NCBI GenBank assembly: GCA_016190205.1
Contig: JACPQZ010000076.1
Location: forward strand, 52,167-116,166
From: Candidatus Omnitrophota bacterium
GTDB taxonomy: Bacteria; Omnitrophota; JACPQZ01
DNA length: 64,000 nt
Reading direction: 5' to 3'
Part shown: in pieces, positions 9,469-18,321 of the stretch
Position numbering within the stretch: position 1 is the stretch's first letter
Layout of the letters: each line of letters opens with the position of its first letter
Program-made: the position numbers and the translations under genes
The notes under the pieces: generated by a model
Told to the model about the DNA's origin: nothing
What the model saw: only the letters and a program-made list of their open reading frames with translations
Databases searched by the model: none

Positions 9469-10842
9469 TCATACCGGCTGACTTGCCGTTGGGGGCCCCT
9501 CTCTTAAAGACACGTTTTCAAAACGCGTATATTCCTTCACAAATGACAGGGTCAGCGACCCCACAGGACCATTCCGCTGCTTGCCGATGATGACCTCGGC
9601 CAGCCCCTTGTTCTCTTCAGTCGGACTGTAATATTCCTCGCGCAATAGAAGTATGACGACATCGGCGTCCTGTTCTATCGCCCCTGATTCCCGCAGGTCG
9701 GAAAGCTGCGGCCGGCGATCCGACCGGGATTCCACGGCCCGGGAAAGCTGACTCACTGCAATGAGAGGCACGGAGAGCTCCCGGGCCAGAGACTTCAAGC
9801 CGCGGGAAATATCGGATATCTCCTGCTGGCGGTTCTCCACGTTCCCCGTTCCTCTCATAAGCTGAAGGTAGTCCACAACGATGAGCTCGATCTTCTCCTG
9901 CACCTTGAGCCTGCGGGCCTTCGCCTTCAGTTCGAGGGCGGAGATGCCGGGCGTGTCGTCAATAAAAATCGGGGCCTCGCTTAACCTGCCCGCAGCTCCG
10001 GTAAGACGCGTCCAGTCGGTCTGCGACAGCCACCCGGTGCGAACCTTATGGGCGTCTACCCGGGCATGCGAGCAGAGCATGCGCTGGACCAGCTGTTCCT
10101 TGCTCATCTCCAGGCTGAAGATGGCGACGGGCCGGCGTTCAATAACGCCCACATGCTCGGCCAGGCACGCAATAAACGCGCTCTTTCCCATGGAGGGCCT
10201 GCCCGCCACCACGATAAGATCGGAAGGATGAAAACCGGACGTCATGGCATCCAGATCGATGTAGCCCGTGGCCAGCCCCGTCACGGCCTCCTGCTTTTGA
10301 TAAACCCGCTCGATCATCTCGATGCTTTCCTTGACCACTTCCTTGAAAGGCACGAAGCGGCCTTCGATACGCTTCTCGGAAATGGCCAGGATGGTCTGCT
10401 CCGCCTGATCCAGCACGCCGTCCACCTCGCGCGTAGGGTCAAACGAGTCTGTCACGATGCCCGTCGCCGCCTGAATCAGGCTGCGCAGGAGATATTTTTC
10501 CTTGACGATGCGAATGTAATGGCCGACATTCGCGGCGGTGGGGACGGCGGTCGAGAGTTCGGCCAGGAAGCTCGCTCCGCCGACCTCTTCTAAAGACCCC
10601 TCCTTGCGAAGCTGGTCCGTCAGGGTGACGAGATCGACCGCCCGTTCGCTGTCGAACAGCCTGACGACAGCTTGAAATATCTTGGCGTGCTCTTTCCGGT
10701 AGAAACTGGAGGGGGAGAGAAGCTCGATGGCCCGGCGAATCGCCTCCTCATCGATGAGCATCGAGCCCAAGACACTCGTCTCGGCCTCGACATCCTGTGG
10801 GGGGAGCCGCTCGGTGCGTAACTCGGTGTCGACCTGCTGCAA
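9469..10842 (-). CDS. dnaB: Replicative DNA helicase DnaB
   Basis: A 457-residue hexameric helicase that unwinds DNA ahead of the replication fork. The N-terminal all-alpha domain (about 12-115, PPQDVEAETSVLGSMLIDEE) is followed by a linker and a RecA-like domain with Walker A GRPSMGKS (214-221), IELIVVDYLQLM and the arginine-finger region GPVGSLTLSF. There is no intein. The start appears to be TTG at 10840-10842, preceded by AGAGG. It follows rplI in the common order rpsF-ssb-rpsR-rplI-dnaB, separated by a heptamer hairpin. Confidence 0.95.
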   Translation of the reverse strand: MQQVDTELRTERLPPQDVEAETSVLGSMLIDEEAIRRAIELLSPSSFYRKEHAKIFQAVVRLFDSERAVDLVTLTDQLRKEGSLEEVGGASFLAELSTAVPTAANVGHYIRIVKEKYLLRSLIQAATGIVTDSFDPTREVDGVLDQAEQTILAISEKRIEGRFVPFKEVVKESIEMIERVYQKQEAVTGLATGYIDLDAMTSGFHPSDLIVVAGRPSMGKSAFIACLAEHVGVIERRPVAIFSLEMSKEQLVQRMLCSHARVDAHKVRTGWLSQTDWTRLTGAAGRLSEAPIFIDDTPGISALELKAKARRLKVQEKIELIVVDYLQLMRGTGNVENRQQEISDISRGLKSLARELSVPLIAVSQLSRAVESRSDRRPQLSDLRESGAIEQDADVVILLLREEYYSPTEENKGLAEVIIGKQRNGPVGSLTLSFVKEYTRFENVSLREGPPTASQPV

Positions 10843-10929
10843 AGTAACCTCTATCAGCTTTCAGCTTTCAGCTATCAGCTATTAGCTATCAGCTTTCAGC
10901 TAACGGCTGAAGGCTGAAGGCTGACTTCG
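10843..10929. repeat. Heptamer array hairpin, CAGCTTT/CAGCTAT family
   Basis: Seven units such as CAGCTTT and CAGCTAT run without a break (10860-10905), followed by the complement as GGCTGAA units (10905-10923). The result is a hairpin filling the whole rplI-dnaB spacer. Confidence 0.9.
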
Positions 10930-11373
10930 CTATTGCTTCACGACCCAAACTTTAAGTTTGCCTGCGGCGTCCGGGTGGAGTTTGACTTCCACTGTGTAGA
11001 CACCCAGCTTTTTGATGGGTTCGGGGATCAGGATGTCTTTTCGGTCGATCGAAAGACCTTCCTGCTGAAGCGCCTGAGCAATATCAGCCGTCGTGAGCGA
11101 CCCGAACAGCTTATCGTCCGGTCCGGCCTTTTGAGCCACGGTGACCGACATGGAACTCAACCGCCGGGCGAGTTTCTGGGCCTCTTCCAGCGCCCTCTTT
11201 TGCCTCGCCTCTCCCGCCAGGCGCTTGCGCTCCAGCATCTTGACCTGTCCGGGCGTCACTTCCACAGCCAGCCGCTGAGCCATGAGATAATTCCGCGCAA
11301 AACCGTCGCTCGCCTGGACCCGCTCTCCGGCCTTACCTACCTTTTCTACGTCTTTCAGTAATAATATTTCCAT
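10930..11373 (-). CDS. rplI: 50S ribosomal protein L9
   Basis: A 147-residue L9 with the N-terminal RNA-binding domain MEILLLKDVEKVGKAGERVQ and the signature GFARNYLMAQRLA (about 25-37), a long connecting helix (41-75) and a C-terminal domain ending GKLKVWVVKQ. Length is normal. It lies between rpsR and dnaB, the usual place. Confidence 0.95.
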   Translation of the reverse strand: MEILLLKDVEKVGKAGERVQASDGFARNYLMAQRLAVEVTPGQVKMLERKRLAGEARQKRALEEAQKLARRLSSMSVTVAQKAGPDDKLFGSLTTADIAQALQQEGLSIDRKDILIPEPIKKLGVYTVEVKLHPDAAGKLKVWVVKQ

Positions 11374-11511
11374 AACAAACCTCTACGATCGTTCTTCGTT
11401 CATCGTTCTTCGTTCTTCGTTCTTCGTTCGACAACCCGGGTATTTGACATGGATTTCATTTTTTTGCTGTTACGAAGCACGATGCACGATGAACGAAGCA
11501 CGTCGTGCCAT
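11374..11511. repeat. Heptamer array hairpin, TTCGTTC / CGAAGCA family
   Basis: TTCGTTC units (11392-11428) are answered by complementary ACGAAGC/ACGATGC units (11473-11503) across about 45 bp of unrelated T-rich sequence. The same family is found at 60115-60235 and 61725-61803. Confidence 0.88.
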
Positions 11512-11820
11512 CTATTCCCCTGTGAATGGCGTCAGCGCCACCATACGCGCGCGCTTGATGGCCCGCGCGAGCTCACGCTGATGCCAGGCACAGTTTCCGC
11601 TGATCCGGCGCGGGACGATCTTGCCCTTTTCCGTCACGAACTTCACGAGCCGCAAGACATCCTTGTAATCCACCCGTTCCACTTTTTCAGAACAAAACTT
11701 GCACACCTTCTTCCTAAAGAATTTGCGCGCCTGGGCCTGCGCCTTCCCCTTCTTCCCTGCCAGCGCCTTTTTTCCTCTGGGGGGACGTTCACTTTCATAC
11801 TTTGATCCGAAATCTCTCAT
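11512..11820 (-). CDS. rpsR: 30S ribosomal protein S18
   Basis: A 102-residue S18. A basic N-terminal tail (1-35) precedes the core [18 protein letters not shown] and [19 protein letters not shown]. The CKFC pair resembles the zinc-binding form. It is longer than the E. coli protein because of the tail. The ATG directly abuts the ssb stop codon. Confidence 0.95.
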   Translation of the reverse strand: MRDFGSKYESERPPRGKKALAGKKGKAQAQARKFFRKKVCKFCSEKVERVDYKDVLRLVKFVTEKGKIVPRRISGNCAWHQRELARAIKRARMVALTPFTGE

Positions 11821-12276
11821 CTAAAAGGGTACCTCATCTTGGGGGTGCGCCTGGGTTTCATGCCCCGTTTTTTCTTCCTGCACAAGGGGAACCTCTTCCA
11901 CCTGGACACTGGGCACTTCATTCAGCTCCTGCTCGACCTTACCCTGCCCTTTGCCCAAAAATTGGACGTTATTCGCGACGACCTCGAGGGTGCTTCGCTT
12001 CTGCCCGTCCTGGGTCTCCCAGGACCGTGACTGGAGACGCCCCTCCACAAAAACGGGGCTCCCCTTCTTAAGATACTGCGCGCAAACCTCTGCCCGCCGC
12101 GCCCAAACAACCACCCGCACGAAACTGGCCTCTTCCCGGCGCTCCCCGTTCGTAGTAAAGGCGCGGTTCATCGCAAGGGTAAAGCTAGCCACGGCCTGCC
12201 CGCTGGGGATGTACCGGAGCTCGGGGTCGCGCGTCAGGTTGCCCATCAATAAGACGCGATTTAAGCTGGCCATCAT
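11821..12276 (-). CDS. ssb: Single-stranded DNA-binding protein
   Basis: A 151-residue SSB with an OB fold over residues 1-110 (LNRVLLMGNLTRDPELRYIP, then VFVEGRLQSRSWE) and an acidic, disordered tail. The tail ends in DEVPF, which keeps the terminal acidic-Pro-Phe peptide that recruits other replication and repair proteins. The start overlaps the rpsF stop by 4 nt and is preceded by GGAGGTG. It protects single strands during replication and sits in the conserved rpsF-ssb-rpsR run. Confidence 0.95.
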   Translation of the reverse strand: MMASLNRVLLMGNLTRDPELRYIPSGQAVASFTLAMNRAFTTNGERREEASFVRVVVWARRAEVCAQYLKKGSPVFVEGRLQSRSWETQDGQKRSTLEVVANNVQFLGKGQGKVEQELNEVPSVQVEEVPLVQEEKTGHETQAHPQDEVPF

Positions 12277-12593
12277 GCACCTCCTGTTTGAGGAGTTACG
12301 GTGAGTGTGTTTTTAGCAATCAAGTGTCTCATGACCTTGGGGTTAAGTGTCAAGGCGCGCGAGAAGTCTTTAACGCGCCCGGGATCCATCTCGAGGTGAA
12401 TAACGAAATAATGACCCTCCAGTTTCTTGTCAATCCGGTAAGCAAGCGGGCGCTTCTGAAGGTCGCGCCGGTCCACCACCTTCCCGCCCTCTTCCACCAC
12501 CTGCCGCTCGATACCCTGAATCACCTTGGCCAGGTCCTCCCCGCTGCCCTCCGCCTGTAAGATGAGCAATGCCTCATATGTTTGGGTCTTCAC
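12273..12593 (-). CDS. rpsF: 30S ribosomal protein S6
   Basis: A 106-residue S6 starting VKTQTYEALLILQAEGS and containing DRRDLQKRPLAYRIDKKLEG and YFVIHLEMDPG. The start is a GTG at 12591-12593 with GAGGAGAT at good spacing, overlapping the pth stop as GTGA. S6 pairs with S18 on the small-subunit platform; rpsR lies two genes on. Confidence 0.94.
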   Translation of the reverse strand: MKTQTYEALLILQAEGSGEDLAKVIQGIERQVVEEGGKVVDRRDLQKRPLAYRIDKKLEGHYFVIHLEMDPGRVKDFSRALTLNPKVMRHLIAKNTLTVTPQTGGA

Positions 12594-13165
12594 AAGATCT
12601 CCTCTAGCCCGTTGTAAACGTTCATAACGTGAGCGGCGCCCTCCCGAACCCAATCCTCACAAATCTGCGCCGCGTGATCCACCAGCCGCTTTAATCGGTC
12701 TTTCTCCTTCCGGTCCGCGGGGGCAAGGACATAATCCGTGAGGTCCTTAGGCAGGCTGGACTCGCCAATCCCGCAGCGTAAACGGGGAATCGCGTGGGAA
12801 CCGACCTCTTCCAGGATATTTTCCAGGCCCTGATGTCCCCCGCTCGTCCCGTGATCCCGGATGCGGAAACGGCCCAGCGGGAGATGGACATCATCCAGGA
12901 CCACCAAGATCTCGCTTGCCTCGACCGACCGGGCCTCCTGAAAGGAACGCACGGCCACCCCGCTTTGATTCATAAAGAGCAGTGGTTTGACGAGCCAGAC
13001 CGTCTCCCGGCCCACCGCCCCGCGGCCTTCCTCGTAACCGGGGTCCCGCCCGCAAAACTTGAGGCCCTGACGCCTTGCCAATTCGTCCAGCACCCAGAAG
13101 CCGAAGTTGTGCCACGTATTCCGGTAACGCTGGCCTGGATTACCCAGGCCCACGATGGCCTTCAC
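12590..13165 (-). CDS. pth: Peptidyl-tRNA hydrolase
   Basis: A 191-residue Pth, which frees tRNA from aborted peptidyl-tRNA. The motifs IVGLGNPGQRYRNTWHNFGF (catalytic His near residue 19), LLFMNQSGVAV and LDDVHLPLGRFRIRDHGTSG (general-acid Asp region) are all present. The start lies within the last codons of rplY (26 nt overlap), so the two are coupled. The order prs-rplY-pth is ancient and common. Confidence 0.95.
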   Translation of the reverse strand: MKAIVGLGNPGQRYRNTWHNFGFWVLDELARRQGLKFCGRDPGYEEGRGAVGRETVWLVKPLLFMNQSGVAVRSFQEARSVEASEILVVLDDVHLPLGRFRIRDHGTSGGHQGLENILEEVGSHAIPRLRCGIGESSLPKDLTDYVLAPADRKEKDRLKRLVDHAAQICEDWVREGAAHVMNVYNGLEEIL

Positions 13166-13901
13166 CCTTGCCCTTCTCTTCGGTCTTTTCCGGAGCAGCC
13201 TTTTCCTTGGCCGACGCCGGCGGTTTCTCCGCCGCTGGTGTGCCTTCCGGCACTTCTTCCTTCTTACCCTTGGTTATAACCTCGGGCTCCTGGGTCTCTG
13301 CCCCTTCCACAGCAACAGGCTCGGGTTCCTTTTCAGGATGCACCACCGTCACCACCACCGCATCGGGCTCATTCAGCACCTTTAAAGAGGAGGCGAGAAC
13401 CAGATCCTTGACATGGATCGCCTCGCCCATCTTAAGCAGGGAGCAGTCCACCTCGATCCGCTCCGGGATATCGGCAGGAAGGCATTCGACTTCCAGTTCC
13501 CATAAGATGCGTTCCAAAATTCCTCCATCCTGAACCACACCCACAGCCTCTCCCTTCACAGCGACAGGGACCTTGATCTTGATGCGTTGGGTGAGCGATA
13601 TGTGGTCAAAATCCACATGCTGGATGACCCCGGTGACCGGGTCCTGCTGGACCTCCCGGACGAGGACCGTCTTGGAATGGGCCTTCACGCCGCCCCTGAT
13701 TTCAAGGTCGATGATCACGTTCCCGCCCAGTCCAGTGCGGAGGGCACGCTCCAGATCAGACCTGGGAACCTTGAGATGTACCGAGGCCTCTTTCTTTCCG
13801 TACACAACTGCGGGGATAAATCCCCCGCGCCTTAAACGCCGAGCCTCGGCACTCCCGATCGTCGACCTTTCTTCAGTCTTCAGCTTGTATTTTTCTGGCA
13901 T
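13140..13901 (-). CDS. rplY: 50S ribosomal protein L25/general stress protein Ctc
   Basis: A 253-residue long-form L25 (TL5/Ctc type). The N-terminal 5S rRNA-binding domain (about 1-95: LKTEERSTIGSAEARRLRRG, FIPAVVYGKK) is followed by the beta-rich C-terminal domain (95-190) and a Glu/Pro/Ala/Lys-rich tail (190-253). The ATG at 13899-13901 follows GAGGGG. The tail resembles those of RpsM and RplQ in this window. The overlap with pth suggests translational coupling. Confidence 0.93.
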   Translation of the reverse strand: MPEKYKLKTEERSTIGSAEARRLRRGGFIPAVVYGKKEASVHLKVPRSDLERALRTGLGGNVIIDLEIRGGVKAHSKTVLVREVQQDPVTGVIQHVDFDHISLTQRIKIKVPVAVKGEAVGVVQDGGILERILWELEVECLPADIPERIEVDCSLLKMGEAIHVKDLVLASSLKVLNEPDAVVVTVVHPEKEPEPVAVEGAETQEPEVITKGKKEEVPEGTPAAEKPPASAKEKAAPEKTEEKGKGEGHRGPG

Positions 13902-14026
13902 ACACTGCCCCTCTATGACTTTCGCGGGATTCGCGTTTCGTGATTCGGGAATCGGGAACAGGGAATCAAAACCTTTTTTCAGCGGTACCCGCTTCCCGGT
14001 TCCCTGTTCCCGTGTCCCGGACACGG
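13902..14026. repeat. Heptamer array hairpin, TCGGGAA / TTCCCGG family
   Basis: TCGTGAT/TCGGGAA/CAGGGAA words (about 13935-13968) are answered by CTTCCCG/GTTCCCT words (about 13991-14020) across a short T-rich loop. It fills the prs-rplY spacer. Confidence 0.85.
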
Positions 14027-14980
14027 CTACACAAACAAGCTACTAACGGACTCCTCCAAATGAATCCTCCGGATCGCCTCTCCCAAAAGTGGAGCCACGC
14101 TCAAGACCTTAATTTTGCGGTGCCTCCTGCCCGGCCCCAGCGGGATCGTATCCGTCACAACCAGCTGCTGTAACGGGGCCTTGGCGATGCGTTCCATCGC
14201 CGGTCCCGACAGCACCGGATGCGTGACCGCCGCATAAATATCCTGCGCGCCGTGCTTCTTAAGGGCATGGGCCGCCTCGCAGAGAGAGCCTCCCGTGGCC
14301 ACGATGTCGTCCACAATCACAGCGGTACGGCCCCGCACCTCACCGAGGAGATTCATCACCTCGGCCTCTTCGTCGCTCACGCGCCGCTTGTCCACTATGG
14401 CGAGCTCGGCATGGAGCCGCTTGGCAAACGCCCTCGCCATCTTGATGCCGCCTACATCGGGCGAGACCACCACCAGGTTCTTAAACTGAGGCCTCTTAAA
14501 GTAATTGATAAAGACCGGGGCCGCATAGAGATGATCCACCGGTATATCGAAAAAACCTTGAATCTGCCCCGCGTGCATGTCCATGGAAAGCACGCGCTGG
14601 GCCCCAGCGCCTACCAATAGATTCGCGACGAGTTTCGCGGTGATGGGGACGCGCGGCTGGTCCTTTCGGTCCTGCCGGGCATAGCCATAATACGGCATGA
14701 CGGCCGTGATCCGGCTCGCAGATGACCTCCGCAGGGCATCGAGAAAGATCAAGAGCTCCATGAGGTTGTCGTTGGCCGGCGGCGACGTGGACTGAATGAC
14801 GAAGACGTCTTGCCCCCGCACATCGTCGTTGACCTTGAGGCGGATCTCGCCCTCGCTGAACCGGCCCACGTCCGCACTGCCCACCGCGAGCTTGAGATAC
14901 GCGCAGATCGCCTTTGCCAGATCGGGATTGCTATTTCCGGTAAATACCAGAATGCCGTTTTTCGGTTTGCCGCGGGTCAA
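14027..14980 (-). CDS. prs: Ribose-phosphate pyrophosphokinase (PRPP synthase)
   Basis: A 317-residue enzyme making PRPP from ribose 5-phosphate and ATP, used for nucleotides, His and Trp. Motifs: NGILVFTGNSNPDLAKAI at the N-terminus, MPYYGYARQDRKDQPR (catalytic flexible-loop region), DMHAGQIQGFFDIPVDHL, and the PRPP loop VIVDDIVATGGSL. I chose the TTG at 14978-14980, preceded by AGGAGG and overlapping the glmU stop as TTGA. Length is normal. Confidence 0.94.
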   Translation of the reverse strand: MTRGKPKNGILVFTGNSNPDLAKAICAYLKLAVGSADVGRFSEGEIRLKVNDDVRGQDVFVIQSTSPPANDNLMELLIFLDALRRSSASRITAVMPYYGYARQDRKDQPRVPITAKLVANLLVGAGAQRVLSMDMHAGQIQGFFDIPVDHLYAAPVFINYFKRPQFKNLVVVSPDVGGIKMARAFAKRLHAELAIVDKRRVSDEEAEVMNLLGEVRGRTAVIVDDIVATGGSLCEAAHALKKHGAQDIYAAVTHPVLSGPAMERIAKAPLQQLVVTDTIPLGPGRRHRKIKVLSVAPLLGEAIRRIHLEESVSSLFV

Positions 14981-16101
14981 CGCCTGTCCTCCTTCGACAA
15001 TCCTTGGGCTTCGGCGGAAATCCACGGGCCCACTGAAAGAGAGCGTTGTGCCATCGTCCCGGCGCCGACATCCACCCTCCGGGGCACCTTGCAATCCGTC
15101 AAGAAGGCGTGGTGATGCACCGTGGTGTCGCTTCCGATGACCGACTCCGCCACCTCCACAAAATTACCGAGGGTCACATTGTCTCCCACCACCGTGCCCG
15201 ACCGGACACGGCAGAACGGTCCAATCCGGCAATTCCGGCCGATGCGGACACGGCCTTCGAGCATGGTGAAGGGGTAGATGATCGTGTCACGTTCGATCGT
15301 CACCTGGCTGTCAATGTACGTGGTGGAGGGGTCGACAATGGTCACCCCATTGGAAAGATGCGCATCCAGGATGCGGTCTTTCATCACCTTGTGCGCCAGC
15401 GTAAGTTCCCTGCGCGTGTTGACGCCGATGATTTCGCTGGGATCGTTGGTTGACACCGATTCAATGCGAAGCCCCTGCTTGGCCAGGACAGCGATGCAAT
15501 CGGTCAGATAATATTCATTCTTCTCATTGACGGGGGCGATCTCCTTCAGGGCCCTAAAGAGCGGCTCGACGCGAAAACAATAGGCGCCCGCGTTGACCTC
15601 TCCGATCGCCCTCTCAAATTTGGCCGCATCCACTTCTTCCACGACGCGGCGGATACGGTTTCTGTCATCACGGACAATCCGGCCGTAGCCGGTCGGATTC
15701 GAGAGATAGGTCGTTAAAAGCGTGCAGTCGGCCTTGTTGCTGCGATGGCGGACGCACAAGCCCCGCAGGGTCTCCTCCGACAAAAGCGGCGTGTCGGCAT
15801 AGAGCACGAGGATGTGTCCCTTATGTCTCTTCAGCGCCGGGTATGTTTCCAAGACGGCATTTCCGGTCCCGAGAGAGTTTTTCTGCCGGATGGTCTCTAT
15901 ACGGGCTCCCAGGGCGCGCTTGACCCGGCCGCCTTCCTGGCCGGTCACGACAATGATGCGCTTCACCCCGATGCTGCGCACGGCAGTCAAGAGATAGTCA
16001 AAGATCGCCTGACCGCAGATGTGATGCAGCATCTTGGGGATAGCGGAATTCATCCGCGTATACTTGCCGGCGGCCAGGATCACGCCTACGATATCTTGCA
16101 T
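14977..16101 (-). CDS. glmU: UDP-GlcNAc pyrophosphorylase GlmU, shortened acetyltransferase domain
   Basis: A 374-residue protein. Residues 1-230 are the complete uridylyltransferase domain, which makes UDP-GlcNAc from GlcNAc-1-P (LAAGKYTRMNSAIPKMLHH, SLGTGNAVL, YADTPLLSEETL, EVNAGAYCF). The left-handed beta helix then begins (about 250) but stops at 374, against about 450 in full GlmU. The stretch TTVHHHAFLTDCKV corresponds to the region with the acetyltransferase catalytic His, but everything after VGAGT, including most of the acetyl-CoA site, is missing. prs starts immediately, so there is no room for the rest. Acetylation of glucosamine-1-P may need another enzyme. The neighbours prs-rplY-pth match the Bacillus gcaD cluster. 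Confidence 0.87.
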   Translation of the reverse strand: MQDIVGVILAAGKYTRMNSAIPKMLHHICGQAIFDYLLTAVRSIGVKRIIVVTGQEGGRVKRALGARIETIRQKNSLGTGNAVLETYPALKRHKGHILVLYADTPLLSEETLRGLCVRHRSNKADCTLLTTYLSNPTGYGRIVRDDRNRIRRVVEEVDAAKFERAIGEVNAGAYCFRVEPLFRALKEIAPVNEKNEYYLTDCIAVLAKQGLRIESVSTNDPSEIIGVNTRRELTLAHKVMKDRILDAHLSNGVTIVDPSTTYIDSQVTIERDTIIYPFTMLEGRVRIGRNCRIGPFCRVRSGTVVGDNVTLGNFVEVAESVIGSDTTVHHHAFLTDCKVPRRVDVGAGTMAQRSLSVGPWISAEAQGLSKEDRR

Positions 16102-16155
16102 AGGACTTGAGGAGTCGGGCCCCGTCCTGACACTCGATCTAATGGGCGGGGTAGG

Positions 16156-17397
16156 TCAGGCGATCTTCCGGTCTGAATCCTCGCCTGTCTTGGGAAAGAA
16201 AAGCGGCTCCGTTCGCTCGAGTATCACTTCCTCGGTGATCACGCACTCGGAGATGTCCTTCTTTGAGGGCAGCTCGTACATGATATCCAACATTACAGCT
16301 TCCAAAATAGAGCGCAACGCCCGCGCCCCCGTTCCACGCGCCATGGCGGCCTGGGCGACGGCCTTGAGGGCCTCGGGCGTAAACGTCAGCTTCACGTCTT
16401 CCATCTGAAAGAATTTGACATACTGCCGGATCAGGGCGTTTTTGGGCTTCGTCAGGCAGTCCATGAGGGCCCGCTCATCCAGCGGTTCGAGCGTCGCTAC
16501 AACGGCCATGCGGCCGATGAACTCCGGGATCATGCCGAATTTCAAGAGGTCCTCGTACTCCACTTGAGCCAGGAGGCGCCCCACGTCCCGGGCAGGGGCG
16601 TCTGCCACGCTAGGGGCAAACCCCAGGCCCCCCTGGCGCAATCTGCGCTCGATGATCTTGTCCAGATAATTGAAGGTCCCCCCGCAGATAAAAAGAATGT
16701 TCGTCGTATCGATCTGGATGTATTCCTGCTGGGGGTGCTTGCGTCCGCCTTGGGGCGGCACATTGGAAGTCGTTCCCTCCAATATCTTGAGCAGGGCCTG
16801 CTGTACCCCCTCGCCGGAAACGTCGCGGGTGATGGAGATATTCTCGTGGGTGCGCGCGATCTTATCGATCTCATCAATATAGACGATGCCCCACTCCGCG
16901 CGCCGGATATCGTAGTTGGCGGCCTGGATGAGTCTCAAGAGGATATTCTCAACGTCCTCGCCGACATAGCCGGCCTCCGTCAAGGTTGTGGCGTCGCAGA
17001 TGGCGAAGGGGACGTCCAGGATCCGGGCGAGCGTCCGCGCGAGGAGCGTCTTGCCGGACCCCGTGGGCCCGATCAAAAGGACCTTGCTCTTCTCCAGCTC
17101 GACTTCATCCTCCGCATGATCGCTCAAACGCTTGTAGTGATTGTGAACGGAAACCGAGAGCTGGCGCTTGGCCTTTTCCTGCCCGATGACGTAGGCATCC
17201 AGCTCCTTCTTGATCTCACGCGGCCGGGGAATGCGTTTTAAGACCGGGCGCGCCGAGCCCTTGTCCTGCATCCGATCCTTGGCCAGCATGTCGTGGCAGA
17301 CCGTGACGCAGAGGTTACAGATGTACACCCCGGGTCCCTGAAAGAGCTTATGAACCCGTTCTTTTTTTGTCCGTCCACAGAAGGAACAGCGTTCCAT
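16156..17397 (-). CDS. clpX: ATP-dependent Clp protease ATP-binding subunit ClpX
   Basis: A 413-residue AAA+ unfoldase that feeds proteins to ClpP. The N-terminal zinc-binding domain has Cys 4, 7, 27 and 30 (CSFC ... CNLC). Walker A GPTGSGKT is at about 110-117, followed by Walker B VYIDEIDK, pore loop GYVGED and sensor region [15 protein letters not shown]. No clpP is near. The neighbour glmU is 54 bp downstream with nothing notable between. Length is normal. Confidence 0.95.
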   Translation of the reverse strand: MERCSFCGRTKKERVHKLFQGPGVYICNLCVTVCHDMLAKDRMQDKGSARPVLKRIPRPREIKKELDAYVIGQEKAKRQLSVSVHNHYKRLSDHAEDEVELEKSKVLLIGPTGSGKTLLARTLARILDVPFAICDATTLTEAGYVGEDVENILLRLIQAANYDIRRAEWGIVYIDEIDKIARTHENISITRDVSGEGVQQALLKILEGTTSNVPPQGGRKHPQQEYIQIDTTNILFICGGTFNYLDKIIERRLRQGGLGFAPSVADAPARDVGRLLAQVEYEDLLKFGMIPEFIGRMAVVATLEPLDERALMDCLTKPKNALIRQYVKFFQMEDVKLTFTPEALKAVAQAAMARGTGARALRSILEAVMLDIMYELPSKKDISECVITEEVILERTEPLFFPKTGEDSDRKIA

Positions 17398-17564
17398 CTT
17401 ACTTCCTCAAATAGCTGCTTCGGTTATCGGTGTTCGGTGATCGGTTATCGCAAGAAAAAGCAATATGCCGGGTCTTCGGCTTTCAGCCGTCGGCCATCAG
17501 CCTTCGGCTTTCAGCTGACGGCCGACAGCGCGTGCGATTACCGACAAAGAGCGAAAAAACCTCC
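17398..17564. repeat. Heptamer array, nested CGGTTAT and TTCAGCC families
   Basis: CGGTTAT/CGGTGTT units (17420-17450) form the outer layer, answered only briefly near 17532 (GCGATTACCGAC). The inner layer has CTTTCAG/CCATCAG-type units followed by complementary CTGACGG units (17480-17525). It lies upstream of clpX. It may also contain a clpX promoter that I cannot recognise. Confidence 0.8.
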
Positions 17565-17855
17565 TCAAGCAGCTGATTTTCCCTGCTTCTTGTCTTTCTG
17601 AAAACTTAAGGGGTAAACCGAAAACTTGAGAAGAGCTCCAACAGATAGATCTTCATCGATTTTAGGCCAATGGATACCGATCCCACGACCGATCAACCTG
17701 CATTGCTTTCGCTGGGCCGATGTTGCCTTACAGAGACGAGGAAACCAAGCAAGGGGTACCTCCAGTTTCCTCTCATCCACCAGATAAACAATCAAGGCAT
17801 GGGCCGTGACCTGAATCTTTTCAGCACGTGGCTCATGAGACACGGAAGTACTCAT
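17565..17855 (-). CDS. DUF2442 domain protein
   Basis: A 96-residue protein (from the internal ATG; the frame is open to 17870). EKIQVTAHALIVYLVDERKL and LEVPLAWFPRLCKAT followed by GIHWPKIDEDLSVGALL match the DUF2442 family, small proteins of unknown function nearly always found beside DUF4160 proteins. The DUF4160 gene overlaps directly upstream. The pair has been discussed as toxin-antitoxin-like, but the sequence does not prove it. It lies between repeat-filled spacers, as accessory genes often do. Confidence 0.8.
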   Translation of the reverse strand: MSTSVSHEPRAEKIQVTAHALIVYLVDERKLEVPLAWFPRLCKATSAQRKQCRLIGRGIGIHWPKIDEDLSVGALLKFSVYPLSFQKDKKQGKSAA

Positions 17856-18072
17856 TCCACTTTTCCTCAATTTCTTCTTTACGCCGCTGAACGATTTCCC
17901 TGATCTTCCTCAATTCAGAACTGGAAAATTTATAGTTTCTATCCAGGCGGACCGGATTCAGCCAAAACTTGGCATACTTCTCTGCCTTTTCAATATGAAC
18001 ATGCATGGGTTCAGCGCCTTCATTGCTGAAAAAGAAAAATCGGAACCCACGAACGATAAATACCGTTGGCAT
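17833..18072 (-). CDS. DUF4160 domain protein
   Basis: A 79-residue protein. MPTVFIVRGFRFFFFSNEGA followed by EPMHVHIEKAEKYAKFWLNP is the DUF4160 signature with its conserved EPxHVHV-type motif. The rest is helical and charged (LRKIREIVQRRKEEIEEKW). It overlaps the DUF2442 gene, so the two are made together. Function is unknown. Confidence 0.82.
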   Translation of the reverse strand: MPTVFIVRGFRFFFFSNEGAEPMHVHIEKAEKYAKFWLNPVRLDRNYKFSSSELRKIREIVQRRKEEIEEKWNEYFRVS

Positions 18073-18310
18073 GTTTTGCGTACCGGCATTGCATAACCTT
18101 TGTCCGGTTATCGGTGTTCGGTGATCGGTTATCGCAAGCGTCGTAAGCTATCAGCTGTCAGCCTTCAGCCATCAGCTATCTGCTTTCAGCTGACGGCTGA
18201 CGGCTGAAAGCAGAAAGCCCGTTCTATTTCTTTTCTTGCAATAACCGATCAACGATGACCGATCAACGGATTGCGATCACCGATGACCGATTCCCGAACC
18301 GGTGGCTTTT
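18073..18310. repeat. Heptamer array spacer, two families nested
   Basis: Outer layer CGGTTAT/CGGTGTT (18110-18137) pairs with CGATAAC-type CGATCAA/CGATGAC words (18240-18297). Inner layer CAGCTGT/CAGCCTT words (18150-18187) pair with CAGCTGACGGCTGACGG-type words (18188-18215). The core CGTAAGCTATCAGCTGTCAG recurs at 33781, so this is a dispersed copy of the spacer at 33737. Confidence 0.9.
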
Positions 18311-18321
18311 TCGTTGAATAC

